From Shewanella psychropiezotolerans (GTDB taxonomy: Bacteria > Pseudomonadota > Gammaproteobacteria > Enterobacterales > Shewanellaceae): 64,000 bases of DNA. Shown here piece by piece: positions 1 to 9,064 of this stretch. The stretch spans positions 3,278,001-3,342,000 of the forward strand of contig NZ_CP041614.1 in assembly GCF_007197555.1 (NCBI RefSeq), read 5' to 3'. The notes below the pieces were generated by a model. It did no database searches. It was not told the origin of the DNA and was given only the letters and a program-made list of their open reading frames with translations. A program made the position numbers and the translations under genes. Every line of letters starts with the position of its first letter. Position 1 is the stretch's first letter.

Positions 1-2
1 AG

Positions 3-821
3 CTGTCTGGTGTACAGACTCAGCTTGCCAAGGCGACACAGCTCACCTTCATCGACACCCTGTTTGGTATCGTCGCACCGATTGCCGACAAACAGTTTAG
101 CGTTAATGCCCCCTATGCCGGTGTGATTGAGCAGCTACACGTCAGTATCGGCGACTCGGTGGTAAAGGGCCAAGTCATCGCCACAGTGCGCAACTCCAGC
201 ACCTTGCAAACCTATGCGGTCAAGAGCCCGGCCAATGGCCAGGTCACCGAGCAGCTATTGAGTCTGGGCGACAACACTTATAACCGCGCCTTAATCCGCA
301 TCAGCGACCTATCCAGCGTATGGATAGACCTGTCAGCCTTTCCTAAGAGCATAGGCAAACTAGCTCTGGGTCAGAGAGTCTCCATAGGTGATGACCATGG
401 CAATGCTCATGGCGCTGAGAGTGACACAAACGACGCACACTCCAGTGCATCTGCCAGCAGCACCATCAGTTATATCGCCCCGACGATGACGGGAGGTCAC
501 ATCGCTCGGGTGCGTGCGGTTATCGATAACGGTCACGGCCATTGGCGTCCGGGTATGCACATTCAGGCTGACATAGAGACCCGCATCAAGCAGGTTCCCC
601 TGGCCGTGCGCGTCGATGCCCTGCAGAACTTCATGGATAAACCCGCCGTCTTCGTCAAACATGGCAATACCTTCGAGGTGCGCATGCTGAGCTTAGGTGA
701 GAGCGATGGCGTATATGTCGAAGTGCTGGCTGGCCTGGATAGTGACGTCGAGTATGTCACCGAGAACAGCTACTTATTGAAGGCGGACATCATGAAAGAT
801 GCCGCTAAACACGTACACTAG
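3..821 (+). CDS. RND efflux periplasmic adaptor, CzcB/CusB-like (5' partial)
   Basis: Membrane-fusion (adaptor) subunit that links an inner-membrane RND pump to an outer-membrane channel. The frame is open to the left edge of the window, so the gene begins upstream; the GTG at 123 is internal. The visible part holds the lipoyl/beta-barrel region: a P-Y-A-G-V-I stretch followed by IGDSVVKGQVIATV is the usual biotinyl-lipoyl hairpin half, and the C-terminal part (RPGMHIQADIETR) is the membrane-proximal beta-barrel. A His/Asp-rich loop (DDHGNAHGAESDTNDAHSS) could bind metal; that is inference. It lies 12 bp before the pump gene and is surely in the same operon. Confidence 0.9.
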   Translation: MSGVQTQLAKATQLTFIDTLFGIVAPIADKQFSVNAPYAGVIEQLHVSIGDSVVKGQVIATVRNSSTLQTYAVKSPANGQVTEQLLSLGDNTYNRALIRISDLSSVWIDLSAFPKSIGKLALGQRVSIGDDHGNAHGAESDTNDAHSSASASSTISYIAPTMTGGHIARVRAVIDNGHGHWRPGMHIQADIETRIKQVPLAVRVDALQNFMDKPAVFVKHGNTFEVRMLSLGESDGVYVEVLAGLDSDVEYVTENSYLLKADIMKDAAKHVH

Positions 822-833
822 GAGAAGATAATC

Positions 834-3800
834 ATGGATACAATCATCTCCTTCGCCTTAAAGCGACGGTTATTGGTACTGGCGATGACCCTGCTCATCG
901 CCCTGCTGGGTGTCTACAACACCTTAAAACTGCCTATCGATGCGGTGCCAGACATCACCAATGTCCAAGTGCAGATAAATACGGCCGTACCTGGCTACTC
1001 ACCACTTGAGTCCGAGCAACGTCTGACCTATGTGATAGAGAACGCCATGGCGGGCATTCCTAGCCTGGAGTATACCCGCTCCATCTCACGCTATGGCCTG
1101 TCTCAGGTGACGGTCATCTTCGATGAAGGTACTGACATCTACTGGGCCAGGCAACAGATCTCCGAGCGCCTGCAAGGCATACGTGGCGAGCTTCCCCAAG
1201 AGGCCAAGCCGGCTCTCGGACCAGTGAGCAGTGGTCTTGGTGAGGTGTTCACCTACTCCATTCGTGCACAAGACGGCGCGACTAAGGAAGACGGCACGCC
1301 CTATAACGCCGAAGATCTGCGTACCATTCAGGACTGGATCATTCGCCCTCAGCTGGTCAAAGTTGCCGGTGTCACCGAGATCAACAGCTTGGGCGGCTTC
1401 GAGCGTGAATATCAGGTCGCGCCGGATCCTGGCAAAATGTTAGCCTTTAAGATCACCATCACTGATGTGATCACCGCCCTGGAGCGTAACAACCGCAACG
1501 CGGGCGCAGGTTACATAGAGAGAAACGGCGAGCAATGGTTAGTCCGCTCACCCGGACAGCTTAAAGATCTCGAGGAGATCCGCAAGGTGGTGATCACCAA
1601 GCGTGACGATGCGCCGGTGCGGATCGGCGATGTGGCCGAGGTTTTCTACGGTAAACAACTCAGAACCGGCGGTGCCACACAAGATGGCCAGGAAACAGTA
1701 CTGGGTACCGCCTTCATGCTCATGGGGGAAAACAGCCGCGTGGTCGCCAAAGAGGTCGGTGACAGGTTAAAAATCATCAATGCCAGCTTACCCCCAGGCA
1801 TCATCGCCGAGGCTGTGTATGACAGGACAGGCCTGGTCGATAAGGCCATAGCCACGGTGCAGAAAAACCTGTTCGAGGGTGCCGTGCTGGTGATCGTCGT
1901 CCTGTTTGCCCTGCTGGGTAACTTTCGCGCCGCGCTGATTGCCGCCTTAGTGATCCCGCTGAGTATGTTGTTCGCCATCACTGGCATGACGACTAACCGG
2001 GTGTCCGGTAATCTGATGAGTCTGGGCGCCATAGATTTTGGCATCATAGTCGATGGCGCGGTGATCATCGTCGAGAACGCCTTGCGTCGTCTCGGCATGG
2101 CTCAGCGCAAATACGGTCGTCTGCTCTCTCTCGAAGAGAGAATGGAGGTGGTGTTCGACGCAACCAAGGAAGTGTTCCGCCCTGCCGTGTTCGGTGTGCT
2201 TATCATCATGCTGGTCTACCTGCCCATCTTCGCCCTTAGCGGCGTCGAAGGTAAGATGTTCCATCCCATGGCCTTCACTGTTGTGGCTGCACTGATTGGT
2301 GCGCTTATTTTCTCGGTCACCTTCGTGCCGGCCGCCATCGCGATATTCGTCAAGGGCAAGGTCAATGAGAAAGAGAACTGGCTCATGTCTAAGGCCCGTA
2401 GTGTCTATGAGCCCGTGTTGTTTTTCTCCCTCAAGCGCCCGGCCATCATAGTCCTTGCTGCAATAGGCTTGATGGCGGTCACCTCTTATCAGGTGACCCG
2501 TTTAGGCTCTGAGTTTTTGCCTAAGCTGGATGAAGGGGACATTGCCCTCCATGCTATGCGCATTACCGGCACAGGTCTTGAGCAGTCTATCGAAATGCAG
2601 AAGAAGCTTGAGCTGATCATCGGCGAGCTCGATGAGGTGGAGCGGGTGTTCTCGAAAATTGGCACACCTGAGGTCGCCACAGATCCTATGCCGCCAAGTG
2701 TTGCCGATACCATCTTGATCATCAAACCCAGATCCGAATGGGCCAACCCCAGTAAGACCAAGGAGGCGTTCATCGATGAGCTGCGTCATCATATCGAGCA
2801 GGTACCAGGGAATAATTATGAATTTACCCAGCCTATCGAGATGCGCTTTAACGAGTTGATTGCCGGCGTGCGCGCCGATGTGGCCCTGAGGATCTATGGA
2901 GACGATCTTGATATCCTCAAACAGGCCGGCGATCGCGCCCTTGGCTTATTTCAGCAACTCGATGGCGCCAAGGATGTCCGTGTCGAGCAGATGTCAGGCC
3001 TGCCAACCCTCTCTATCGAGCCAAACCGGGATCACTTAGCCCTGCTGGGTCTCACCATAGTCGATGTGCAGCAAGCGCTGCAGGTCGCGGTGTCCGGCGT
3101 GCAAGTTGGCCTCATCTATGAGGGGGACAGACGTTTTAAACTCATAGTGCGTATGGATGGCAATATCAGCCAAGATCTGAGGGCACTGGAAAACCTGCCT
3201 ATTGCGCTGCCCCTAGATCTCAATCCGGATCTTAGCTATGTGCCTCTGGGTGAAGTCGCCGACATTAAGTTCAAGGTCGGCCCCAATCAGATCAATCGTC
3301 AGAGCGGCAAGCGTCATGTGGTGGTGACAGCCAATGTCGAGGGACGAGACTTGGGCTCCTTTATTAAGGACACTAAGCGTCTCATGGGTGATGAGCTTAA
3401 TCTGCCCAGTGGTTACTGGAGCGAGTATGGCGGCACTTTTGAGCAACTCGAATCGGCATCCGATCGCTTGATGATCATAGTGCCACTGACCTTACTGCTC
3501 ATCTTCGGCCTGTTATACAGCGCTTTTGGCTCAATCAGAGACTCGATGATCATCTTCAGCGGCGTGCCGCTGGCACTGACCGGAGGCGTACTGGCTCTGG
3601 TGCTCAGGGACATGCCTCTGTCTATCTCGGCGGCGGTGGGCTTTATCGCCCTCTCGGGCATAGCCGTGCTCAATGGCGTGGTGATGTTGAGCTTCATCAA
3701 GGAGCTTAGGGTACAGGGACTGGAGCTTTTTGAGGCAATTAAACAAGGCGCGAGTCAGCGACTGCGACCGGTATTGATGACAGCCTTAGTCGCGAGTCTT

Positions 3801-3974
3801 GGATTTGTGCCCATGGCCCTTAATGTCGGTACTGGCGCCGAGGTGCAGCGTCCACTGGCAACCGTAGTGATAGGCGGCATAGTGTCATCGACCCTGCTGA
3901 CTCTGGTCATCTTGCCCGTGCTCTATTTGCTGGTGTATCGCTTCAAAGCAAAAGCTAAGGAAGTGAATGGGTAA
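834..3974 (+). CDS. czcA: Heavy-metal RND efflux pump, CzcA type
   Basis: Inner-membrane proton/metal antiporter of the HME-RND family, 1046 aa, full length. The transmembrane-4 signature DFGIIVDGAVIIVEN has Asp401, Asp407 and Glu414, which is the DFGx3DGAx3VEN pattern of CzcA-type pumps for divalent cations (Zn, Co, Cd, Ni). CusA-type Cu/Ag pumps have a different TM4 sequence. Twelve membrane segments and two large periplasmic loops fit the family. AGGAG lies just before the ATG, and the gene follows the adaptor by 12 bp. Substrate is inferred from the motif only. Confidence 0.93.
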   Translation: MDTIISFALKRRLLVLAMTLLIALLGVYNTLKLPIDAVPDITNVQVQINTAVPGYSPLESEQRLTYVIENAMAGIPSLEYTRSISRYGLSQVTVIFDEGTDIYWARQQISERLQGIRGELPQEAKPALGPVSSGLGEVFTYSIRAQDGATKEDGTPYNAEDLRTIQDWIIRPQLVKVAGVTEINSLGGFEREYQVAPDPGKMLAFKITITDVITALERNNRNAGAGYIERNGEQWLVRSPGQLKDLEEIRKVVITKRDDAPVRIGDVAEVFYGKQLRTGGATQDGQETVLGTAFMLMGENSRVVAKEVGDRLKIINASLPPGIIAEAVYDRTGLVDKAIATVQKNLFEGAVLVIVVLFALLGNFRAALIAALVIPLSMLFAITGMTTNRVSGNLMSLGAIDFGIIVDGAVIIVENALRRLGMAQRKYGRLLSLEERMEVVFDATKEVFRPAVFGVLIIMLVYLPIFALSGVEGKMFHPMAFTVVAALIGALIFSVTFVPAAIAIFVKGKVNEKENWLMSKARSVYEPVLFFSLKRPAIIVLAAIGLMAVTSYQVTRLGSEFLPKLDEGDIALHAMRITGTGLEQSIEMQKKLELIIGELDEVERVFSKIGTPEVATDPMPPSVADTILIIKPRSEWANPSKTKEAFIDELRHHIEQVPGNNYEFTQPIEMRFNELIAGVRADVALRIYGDDLDILKQAGDRALGLFQQLDGAKDVRVEQMSGLPTLSIEPNRDHLALLGLTIVDVQQALQVAVSGVQVGLIYEGDRRFKLIVRMDGNISQDLRALENLPIALPLDLNPDLSYVPLGEVADIKFKVGPNQINRQSGKRHVVVTANVEGRDLGSFIKDTKRLMGDELNLPSGYWSEYGGTFEQLESASDRLMIIVPLTLLLIFGLLYSAFGSIRDSMIIFSGVPLALTGGVLALVLRDMPLSISAAVGFIALSGIAVLNGVVMLSFIKELRVQGLELFEAIKQGASQRLRPVLMTALVASLGFVPMALNVGTGAEVQRPLATVVIGGIVSSTLLTLVILPVLYLLVYRFKAKAKEVNG

Positions 3975-4030
3975 ATTCATCCTTAAACTCGCTCTTAACA
4001 ATAAGAGTTTTTAGTTTTAGCGAGTTAATG

Positions 4031-4056
4031 GCGGGGGCATGTCCCCCGCTTTTTTA
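4031..4056 (+). terminator. Rho-independent terminator after czcA
   Basis: A 7-bp GC-only stem (GCGGGGG/CCCCCGC) with a 5-base loop is followed directly by TTTTTT. It lies 57 bp after the czcA stop codon and closes the efflux operon. Confidence 0.9.
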
Positions 4057-4173
4057 TTTCAGATTTTCTTTACCCAGTTCGCGCCTCAAGAAGATGACAA
4101 CCCCCATAAACTTATCCCTATAAACAAGTTTCAGCCTTTTGACTGATAGCTTTTCTCCTTTCTTGAGTAAGTT

Positions 4174-4205
4174 TTAGACGTTTAAATCCACGGCCTGACT
4201 ATAAT
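4174..4205 (+). promoter_or_regulatory. Possible promoter of the Lon-like gene
   Basis: The 346-base gap between czcA and the protease gene holds the terminator and, at 4200-4205, a perfect TATAAT. The best upstream hexamer (TTAGAC, 4174-4179) is 20 bp away, which is longer than ideal. No heat-shock-type promoter was recognised. Confidence 0.3.
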
Positions 4206-4320
4206 TTAAGCGCTTGAACGCTTTATTGGCTAAAAAACGCTAACTGCCGAAATTAACTACTGAATTTTTAAATCTTCATGCCTACACTGAAATCATCAAG
4301 AGTCATATACGAGGTTGCCT

Positions 4321-6741
4321 ATGCCAATATCTCCGTTATCCCCTCTAAGCAGTGACCAGCTTTACCGCAGTTCAGAGCTATCAGGCCTGGAGGCCGATTG
4401 TAAATCTACTAAACACTTAACTCCCCTGGATGAAATTGTCGGACAGGAACGCGCCCAACAGGCCGTCGAGTTTGCCATGTCCATGCCAGACAAGGGCTAT
4501 AACATCTACGCCATCGGCCGTAATGGTCTGGGTAAGCGCACCATGGTGATGCGTTATCTCGATCGTTATGAGCCCAACGGCCGCGGTCATAGTCTCCATG
4601 ACTGGTGTTATGTAATTAACTTCGATGAAGCCCGTGTGCCTAAAGTGCTGAAGATGTCAGCTGGCTCGGGTATCGAGTTCAAGAAAGATGTCGAGAAGTT
4701 CATCATCAAGCTAACCAAATCCTTGCCTTTGGCGTTCGACAATGAGATGTATTACTCCAGCGCCGAGAAACTCAAGAGTCAGCTGTCGAACAGACAGGAA
4801 TCTGCACTTACAGGCCTCACTAAGGAAGCCAAAGACACGAGTATCAGCCTAACCATCACGGCCCAGGGCAGTTATGAGCTCGTGGCCATGAACGGTGAGG
4901 AAGCCCATACCGACGAGACATTTAAGGCACTGAGCAAGAAACAGCAAGATGTCTTAGAAACCTCTATCGTCGAACTCGAATCTAAGCTCAGAGTCATAAT
5001 CCGTCAATTTACTGTGTGGGAAGAGGAATACTCTGACAAGCAACAGAAGCAAGATGAGCAGGTGGCTCAGGATGTTCTCAGCCACCTGATGACCAAGCTC
5101 AAGGAGAAATACAGCGGCATTCCGGCCGTTAAGAGCTATCTTGGTGCTATGCATAAGGACATTCTCGACAACTTAGATCTGTTTCTCGAAGACAACGAGG
5201 AGCAGCTGGCGCTTTCTTATGCTTCTTTAGACAAGAAGATGCCCCGCCGCTATCAGGTCAATGTGCTGGTCAATCAAGATGACGGCAAGATGCCTATCAT
5301 AGTCGAGGAGTCGCCCAATTATCACTCCATCTTCGGTTATATCGAGAATGCGACCTTCAAAGGCACCATCTTTTCCGATTTCTCACTGATCCGCTCCGGC
5401 AGTCTGCACAAGGCCAACGGCGGCGTGCTGATGATAGATGCGGCCAAGGTATTGGAACAGCCCTATGTGTGGGACGGTCTTAAGCGGGCCCTTCGCTCGC
5501 GCAAGCTCAGCCTTAGCTCCCTCGAACGTGAAGTCACCCTGTCAGGCACCATCTCACTGGATCCCGAGGCAATTCCTCTGGATGTAAAAATCATCTTATT
5601 CGGTGATTATCAGACTTATCAGTTACTGCAGCACTATGATCCCGAATTCAGTGAACTGTTTAGGGTGACTGCAGATTTTGAAGATGTAATGCCACGTACC
5701 GAGAAATCTGAGGCCCTATACGCCAAGTTTATCTCCAGTATCGTGCATGGCAACAAGATGCTGCATTGTGATCGCAATGCCATAAAACGCATCATAGAAT
5801 TCAGTTCTCGTCAGGCCGACGATCAGAACAAACTCTCCCTGCACTCAGCCGACATTGCCAACCTGCTACGAGAGTCTAATTACTGCGCTCGCGCCGTCAA
5901 TGCCAACATGATCCGCGCCAGCCATGTCGAACAGGCCCTGCACAATCATGAGATGCGCGTATGCCGACTCAAAGACAATGTAATGGAAAGTTTCATCACA
6001 GGCACCACACTTATCAGCACTGAAGATCATGTCGTCGGACAGGTCAATGCACTGTCTGTTATCGCGACCTCCGATCATCAGTTCGGTGCACCGAACCGCA
6101 TCACGGCAACCACAGCCTTCGGTGAAGGCAGGGTGTTCGACATAGAAAGAAAAGTGGACTTAGGCGGTAGCTTACACTCCAAGGGTGTGATGATCCTATC
6201 GGCCTACCTGGCGTCCTTGCTAGGTAAGACCGCCAAGATCCCCCTCACCACCCATATCACCTTCGAGCAATCTTACGGTGGTGTCGATGGTGATAGTGCC
6301 ACCATGGCCGAACTGTGTGCCATAGTGTCTTCGTTTTCTAATCAGGCAATCAGACAAGATGTAGCCATCACAGGCTCGATGAATCAGTTCGGTGAAGCCC
6401 AGCCAATCGGCGGCGTTAACGAGAAGATTGAAGGCTTCTTCGATGTCTGTACCATCATGGGACGCACTAACACTCAAGGGGTGATCATTCCTAAGACCAA
6501 CGTGCAGAATCTGATGCTGCGTAGCGATATTGTCGAGGCAGTCAAGAAAGGCAAATTTAATATCTGGGCTATTGACCATGTCAGTCAGGCCATCGAGTTG
6601 CTGACAGGCATCGAGTCCGGAATTAATCTAGGCACTAAGTCGAAGCAGCAGGATGAGCATCCAGCTGCTTCGGTATTAGGTCTGGCTCAGGCACGCTTGA
6701 GTGAGCTTAGGAAGACATCTCCAGCTTCGAGCGTAGAATGA
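4321..6741 (+). CDS. Lon-family (LonB-like) AAA+ ATP-dependent protease
   Basis: Cytoplasmic AAA+ protease related to E. coli YcbZ/LonB-like proteins, 806 aa. The ATPase part has a Walker A loop GRNGLGKR (residues 66-73) and a Walker B-like GGVLMIDAA. A long charged, coiled segment (about 160-330) is inserted in the ATPase region. The C-terminal S16 protease domain has Ser659 in GDSA and Lys702 in VNEKIEG; the 43-residue spacing of this dyad is the same as in classical Lon. The start at 4321 is preferred over a TTG at 4315 because GAGG (4311-4314) is then 6 bp upstream. Single-gene unit; targets unknown. Confidence 0.9.
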   Translation: MPISPLSPLSSDQLYRSSELSGLEADCKSTKHLTPLDEIVGQERAQQAVEFAMSMPDKGYNIYAIGRNGLGKRTMVMRYLDRYEPNGRGHSLHDWCYVINFDEARVPKVLKMSAGSGIEFKKDVEKFIIKLTKSLPLAFDNEMYYSSAEKLKSQLSNRQESALTGLTKEAKDTSISLTITAQGSYELVAMNGEEAHTDETFKALSKKQQDVLETSIVELESKLRVIIRQFTVWEEEYSDKQQKQDEQVAQDVLSHLMTKLKEKYSGIPAVKSYLGAMHKDILDNLDLFLEDNEEQLALSYASLDKKMPRRYQVNVLVNQDDGKMPIIVEESPNYHSIFGYIENATFKGTIFSDFSLIRSGSLHKANGGVLMIDAAKVLEQPYVWDGLKRALRSRKLSLSSLEREVTLSGTISLDPEAIPLDVKIILFGDYQTYQLLQHYDPEFSELFRVTADFEDVMPRTEKSEALYAKFISSIVHGNKMLHCDRNAIKRIIEFSSRQADDQNKLSLHSADIANLLRESNYCARAVNANMIRASHVEQALHNHEMRVCRLKDNVMESFITGTTLISTEDHVVGQVNALSVIATSDHQFGAPNRITATTAFGEGRVFDIERKVDLGGSLHSKGVMILSAYLASLLGKTAKIPLTTHITFEQSYGGVDGDSATMAELCAIVSSFSNQAIRQDVAITGSMNQFGEAQPIGGVNEKIEGFFDVCTIMGRTNTQGVIIPKTNVQNLMLRSDIVEAVKKGKFNIWAIDHVSQAIELLTGIESGINLGTKSKQQDEHPAASVLGLAQARLSELRKTSPASSVE

Positions 6742-6797
6742 GCCTCTGATCATTTTAAAGCGGGTCATTCGTGAAATGAAATACTCGCTTAAAACAG

Positions 6798-6892
6798 GTC
6801 ATTCCGTAAAGTGAACAACGAACTTGTACGGGATCCACGCCTCTTAAGCAGAGCTGGATCCCGGGCATCTCGTGCCTCGCTACCGGGATGTC
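6798..6892. repeat. Dispersed palindromic repeat, copy 1
   Basis: Begins GTCATTCCGTAAAG and ends with a hairpin whose arms are ATCCCGGG and CCGGGAT. Closely similar DNA recurs at 8666-8707 (3' half only) and 11200-11294. The 628-base gap from 6742 to 7369 contains this repeat, a hairpin and the effector promoter region. Confidence 0.8.
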
Positions 6893-6962
6893 GACTCAAG
6901 GATTGTCATTTAACCAGGCTCCTCTGTAACCCTTAAGCAACACTAGGCTGCAGCCAAAAAAT

Positions 6963-6994
6963 AGATGGAAGCCAGACTTTTCCGGCTTCCATCT
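6963..6994 (-). terminator. Hairpin with T-tract on the minus strand
   Basis: An 11-bp perfect stem (AGATGGAAGCC/GGCTTCCATCT) with a 10-base loop. On the minus strand it is followed by TATTTTTT. No minus-strand gene ends here, so it may be an orphan terminator or part of a mobile repeat. It is absent from the corresponding place before the second effector. Confidence 0.45.
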
Positions 6995-7185
6995 TCTCAC
7001 GACCCCACCTTTAAACTGATTTCTCATTTAAGTCCTATTTAATGAGTTTTGATAATCTTGAGTGGTATACCAATAGGTTAAAGATTTCGCCCAATTGTCG
7101 AAGCCGCTCACTGCTTAAATAAGTACACATTGGTCACAACTCCTTTCTTTTTTACGACTAGGTTCGAGCATCTGTCTTAATGTCA

Positions 7186-7244
7186 GGCCATTTATTGCCC
7201 AACTGGGCAAGATCTTGCTCGAGTCTGGGCCATTTTTTGCCCAG
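7186..7244 (+). promoter_or_regulatory. Upstream activator-type sites of effector gene 1
   Basis: Two direct copies of GGCCATTTWTTGCCCA (7186-7201 and 7228-7243) are exactly 42 bp apart, about four helical turns. Each takes part in an inverted repeat: TTGCCCA-AC-TGGGCAA at 7195-7210 and CTGGGC-N8-GCCCAG at 7225-7244. They lie about 50-110 bp before a sigma-54 promoter, as expected for a bacterial enhancer-binding protein. The same sites are conserved before the second effector. Confidence 0.6.
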
Positions 7245-7293
7245 CTCAAATGTTCATTTTTTGTGTCAGTTATAAAATCAAAAGCTTACCTAG

Positions 7294-7310
7294 TTGGCAT
7301 GTTGTTTGCG
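7294..7310 (+). promoter_or_regulatory. Sigma-54 (-24/-12) promoter of effector gene 1
   Basis: TTGGCATGTTGTTTGCG matches the sigma-54 consensus TGGCAC-N5-TTGCA with correct GG/GC spacing; only one base in the -24 element and the last base differ. Start codon is 60 bp downstream. The same sequence is kept at 8988-9004. Confidence 0.7.
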
Positions 7311-7369
7311 ATATCAGCGAGCGGCCATATTTAACTTTCGTTAATTTATTGTTAATAAAGGAATAATCA

Positions 7370-8647
7370 ATGCCAAGAGATAAGGGTTCGGATACAAGTT
7401 TCCAGTCAGTGCCACAGCCGATCGGTTTAGTGACTAAAGATGGCGAGCGAAAGACCGTTAAAGCGCTTGAACCAGCGTCCACTTCCCGAATGAGTGATGC
7501 AGAGTTTGAACAAGGCAAAAAGGAGATGGAACGCAAGGCATTCGTTAATCGCAAACGTGCTGAAGTGGCCGTTCCTGACAAGCCAGAATATTACCGTAAT
7601 CAAAATGTCATTGATTCGCAGGCCACACAGGCGGCATCCAGTGAGGCTGTACGCGCTAAGGACGTATCTAAGCCTAAGCCACCGGGTAAGCAGGCCAAAA
7701 TGCACATCCCAGTCTCAAAGGGAGGTCGGCAATTGAGCATAAATTACGTTTGGTTGGGCAGTAATCCTTTGGGGGCCCTGGAAAAATTCAACATTTACTC
7801 CTGGAGAACTCTGGGCCACAAGGTCAATATCTACACTCATCCCTTCGCTGGTGCCTCTGAGCATACCGAAGTCACTTTGGGGTTAGAAATGGGCGATGCA
7901 AGGGTCATCTCTCTGAGTAATATCCTTGCCGCCGACGATACGGAAGTAGGCGCGGACAATCCCAAGGTGCACCTCGGTGATGCGCGCTCGATACTACAGC
8001 GTTGGCTTGAAGCAATACCTAAAGAGGAAAGACCCTTAATAGAACATATATTCAATATGGTTGATCTTACCAAGTCATACCTGGGTGGCACGCAACGTGG
8101 GATTGTATTGGACATGAAGGTCGGTCCGAGTATTCACCTTCAAGACTATGCAGCAAGTTTCGACAGCAAGCTAGTCAGCTACACACGAGGTGGGAATACA
8201 TCTGGAGAGCTCCCGGAAAACCAATGCATCGGGACGATGCAGGAAACTGAAGATCTACGGAAATGCTATGCACAACGCTTCAATAATAAAGTGAGAGGAC
8301 TCGCCGAGGAGAGCCCAGAGGAAGCCTGGTTCAATCAGATCACCGGTTATCATGGTCGATCCTATAAACAAATAAAGACATGGCTAGATGTAGCCACTAA
8401 AATACCGTCCGGAAAGGCAGCGACGACCAATGAATTCAGTGTAAGTGAACCCGGAATCCCTGGTCATGGCCCGTTTCGTGTCTTTAAAAGGGCCAGCGAC
8501 CAAACCAATAAAAATGCTGGAAAAACCAAACCTGCGGAGGTGAAGAGCTTGGCCAATGATGTCTTGGAAAAGGAACTCTCGGGCTGCGGAGGCGACCAGG
8601 CATTTTTTGGCAAAGCGCAAGTTGCGGCAAACCTACTGCCCTCTTAA
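7370..8647 (+). CDS. Putative secreted effector, GT-A/TcdA-like glycosyltransferase fold
   Basis: A 425-aa protein. Residues 1-85 are nearly the same as the start of the next gene (MPRDKG-DTSFQSVPQPIG and onward) and look like a shared secretion or loading module. From about residue 120 the sequence resembles large-toxin and sugar-binding glycosyltransferases: INYVWLGSNPLGALEKFNIY is like the IHFVWLG opening strand, and GIVLDMKVGPSI corresponds to the GIYLDxDxLP block. In place of the usual DxD the protein has Asp-Met-Lys, so metal and nucleotide-sugar binding may be altered. No signal peptide or membrane segment. No immunity gene is adjacent. Which system exports it is not shown: T3SS or T6SS are both possible. 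Glycosyltransferase is inference from motifs. Confidence 0.6.
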   Translation: MPRDKGSDTSFQSVPQPIGLVTKDGERKTVKALEPASTSRMSDAEFEQGKKEMERKAFVNRKRAEVAVPDKPEYYRNQNVIDSQATQAASSEAVRAKDVSKPKPPGKQAKMHIPVSKGGRQLSINYVWLGSNPLGALEKFNIYSWRTLGHKVNIYTHPFAGASEHTEVTLGLEMGDARVISLSNILAADDTEVGADNPKVHLGDARSILQRWLEAIPKEERPLIEHIFNMVDLTKSYLGGTQRGIVLDMKVGPSIHLQDYAASFDSKLVSYTRGGNTSGELPENQCIGTMQETEDLRKCYAQRFNNKVRGLAEESPEEAWFNQITGYHGRSYKQIKTWLDVATKIPSGKAATTNEFSVSEPGIPGHGPFRVFKRASDQTNKNAGKTKPAEVKSLANDVLEKELSGCGGDQAFFGKAQVAANLLPS

Positions 8648-8665
8648 GAATGCGTTGACAATGAT

Positions 8666-8707
8666 GAGCTGGATCCCGGGCATCTCGAGCCTCGCTCCCG
8701 GGATGGC
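8666..8707. repeat. Dispersed palindromic repeat, copy 2 (3' half)
   Basis: Holds the hairpin half of the repeat (GAGCTGGATCCCGGG, then CTCCCGGGATGG) between the two effector genes. The GTCATTCCG half is missing. The 417-base gap from 8648 to 9064 otherwise consists of a second copy of the effector promoter region (from about 8750). Confidence 0.75.
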
Positions 8708-8879
8708 AGCTTAAGAGAATTATCTGACTAAAAGAATGCTTTATCACCACGCTCCTCTGTAACGCTCTAGTACCACTAGGTTAAAAATTGCGCCCAATTG
8801 CCGCAGCTTAAATAAGTTACACATTGGTCACAACTCCTTTCTTTTTTACGACTAGGTTCAAGCATCTGCCTTAATTTCA

Positions 8880-8938
8880 GGCCATTTATTGCCCAACTGG
8901 GCAAGATCTTGCTCGAGTCTGGGCCATTTTTTGCCCAG
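8880..8938 (+). promoter_or_regulatory. Upstream activator-type sites of effector gene 2
   Basis: Second copy of the arrangement at 7186-7244. GGCCATTTWTTGCCCA occurs at 8880-8895 and 8922-8937, again 42 bp apart, and the inverted repeats TTGCCCA-AC-TGGGCAA (8889-8904) and CTGGGC-N8-GCCCAG (8919-8938) are unchanged while nearby bases have drifted. Confidence 0.6.
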
Positions 8939-8987
8939 CTCAAGTTTTCGTTTTTTGTGTCAGTCATAAAATCAAAAGCTTACCTAA

Positions 8988-9004
8988 TTGGCATGTTGTT
9001 TGCG
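8988..9004 (+). promoter_or_regulatory. Sigma-54 (-24/-12) promoter of effector gene 2
   Basis: TTGGCATGTTGTTTGCG, the same 17 bases as before effector gene 1, ends 61 bp before the start codon. Bases directly after it differ between the copies, which suggests that the element itself is under selection. Confidence 0.7.
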
Positions 9005-9064
9005 CTATTTGCGAGCGGACACATTTAATTTTCGTTAATTTATTGTTAATAAAGGGAATAATCA

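Noticed and set aside
834..3974. CusA-type copper/silver pump
   Set aside because: The TM4 motif is DFGx3DGAx3VEN, the divalent-cation CzcA pattern.
6963..6994. Terminator of the Lon-like gene
   Set aside because: The T-tract is on the other side, so it would work only for minus-strand transcription, and it is over 200 bp from the stop codon.
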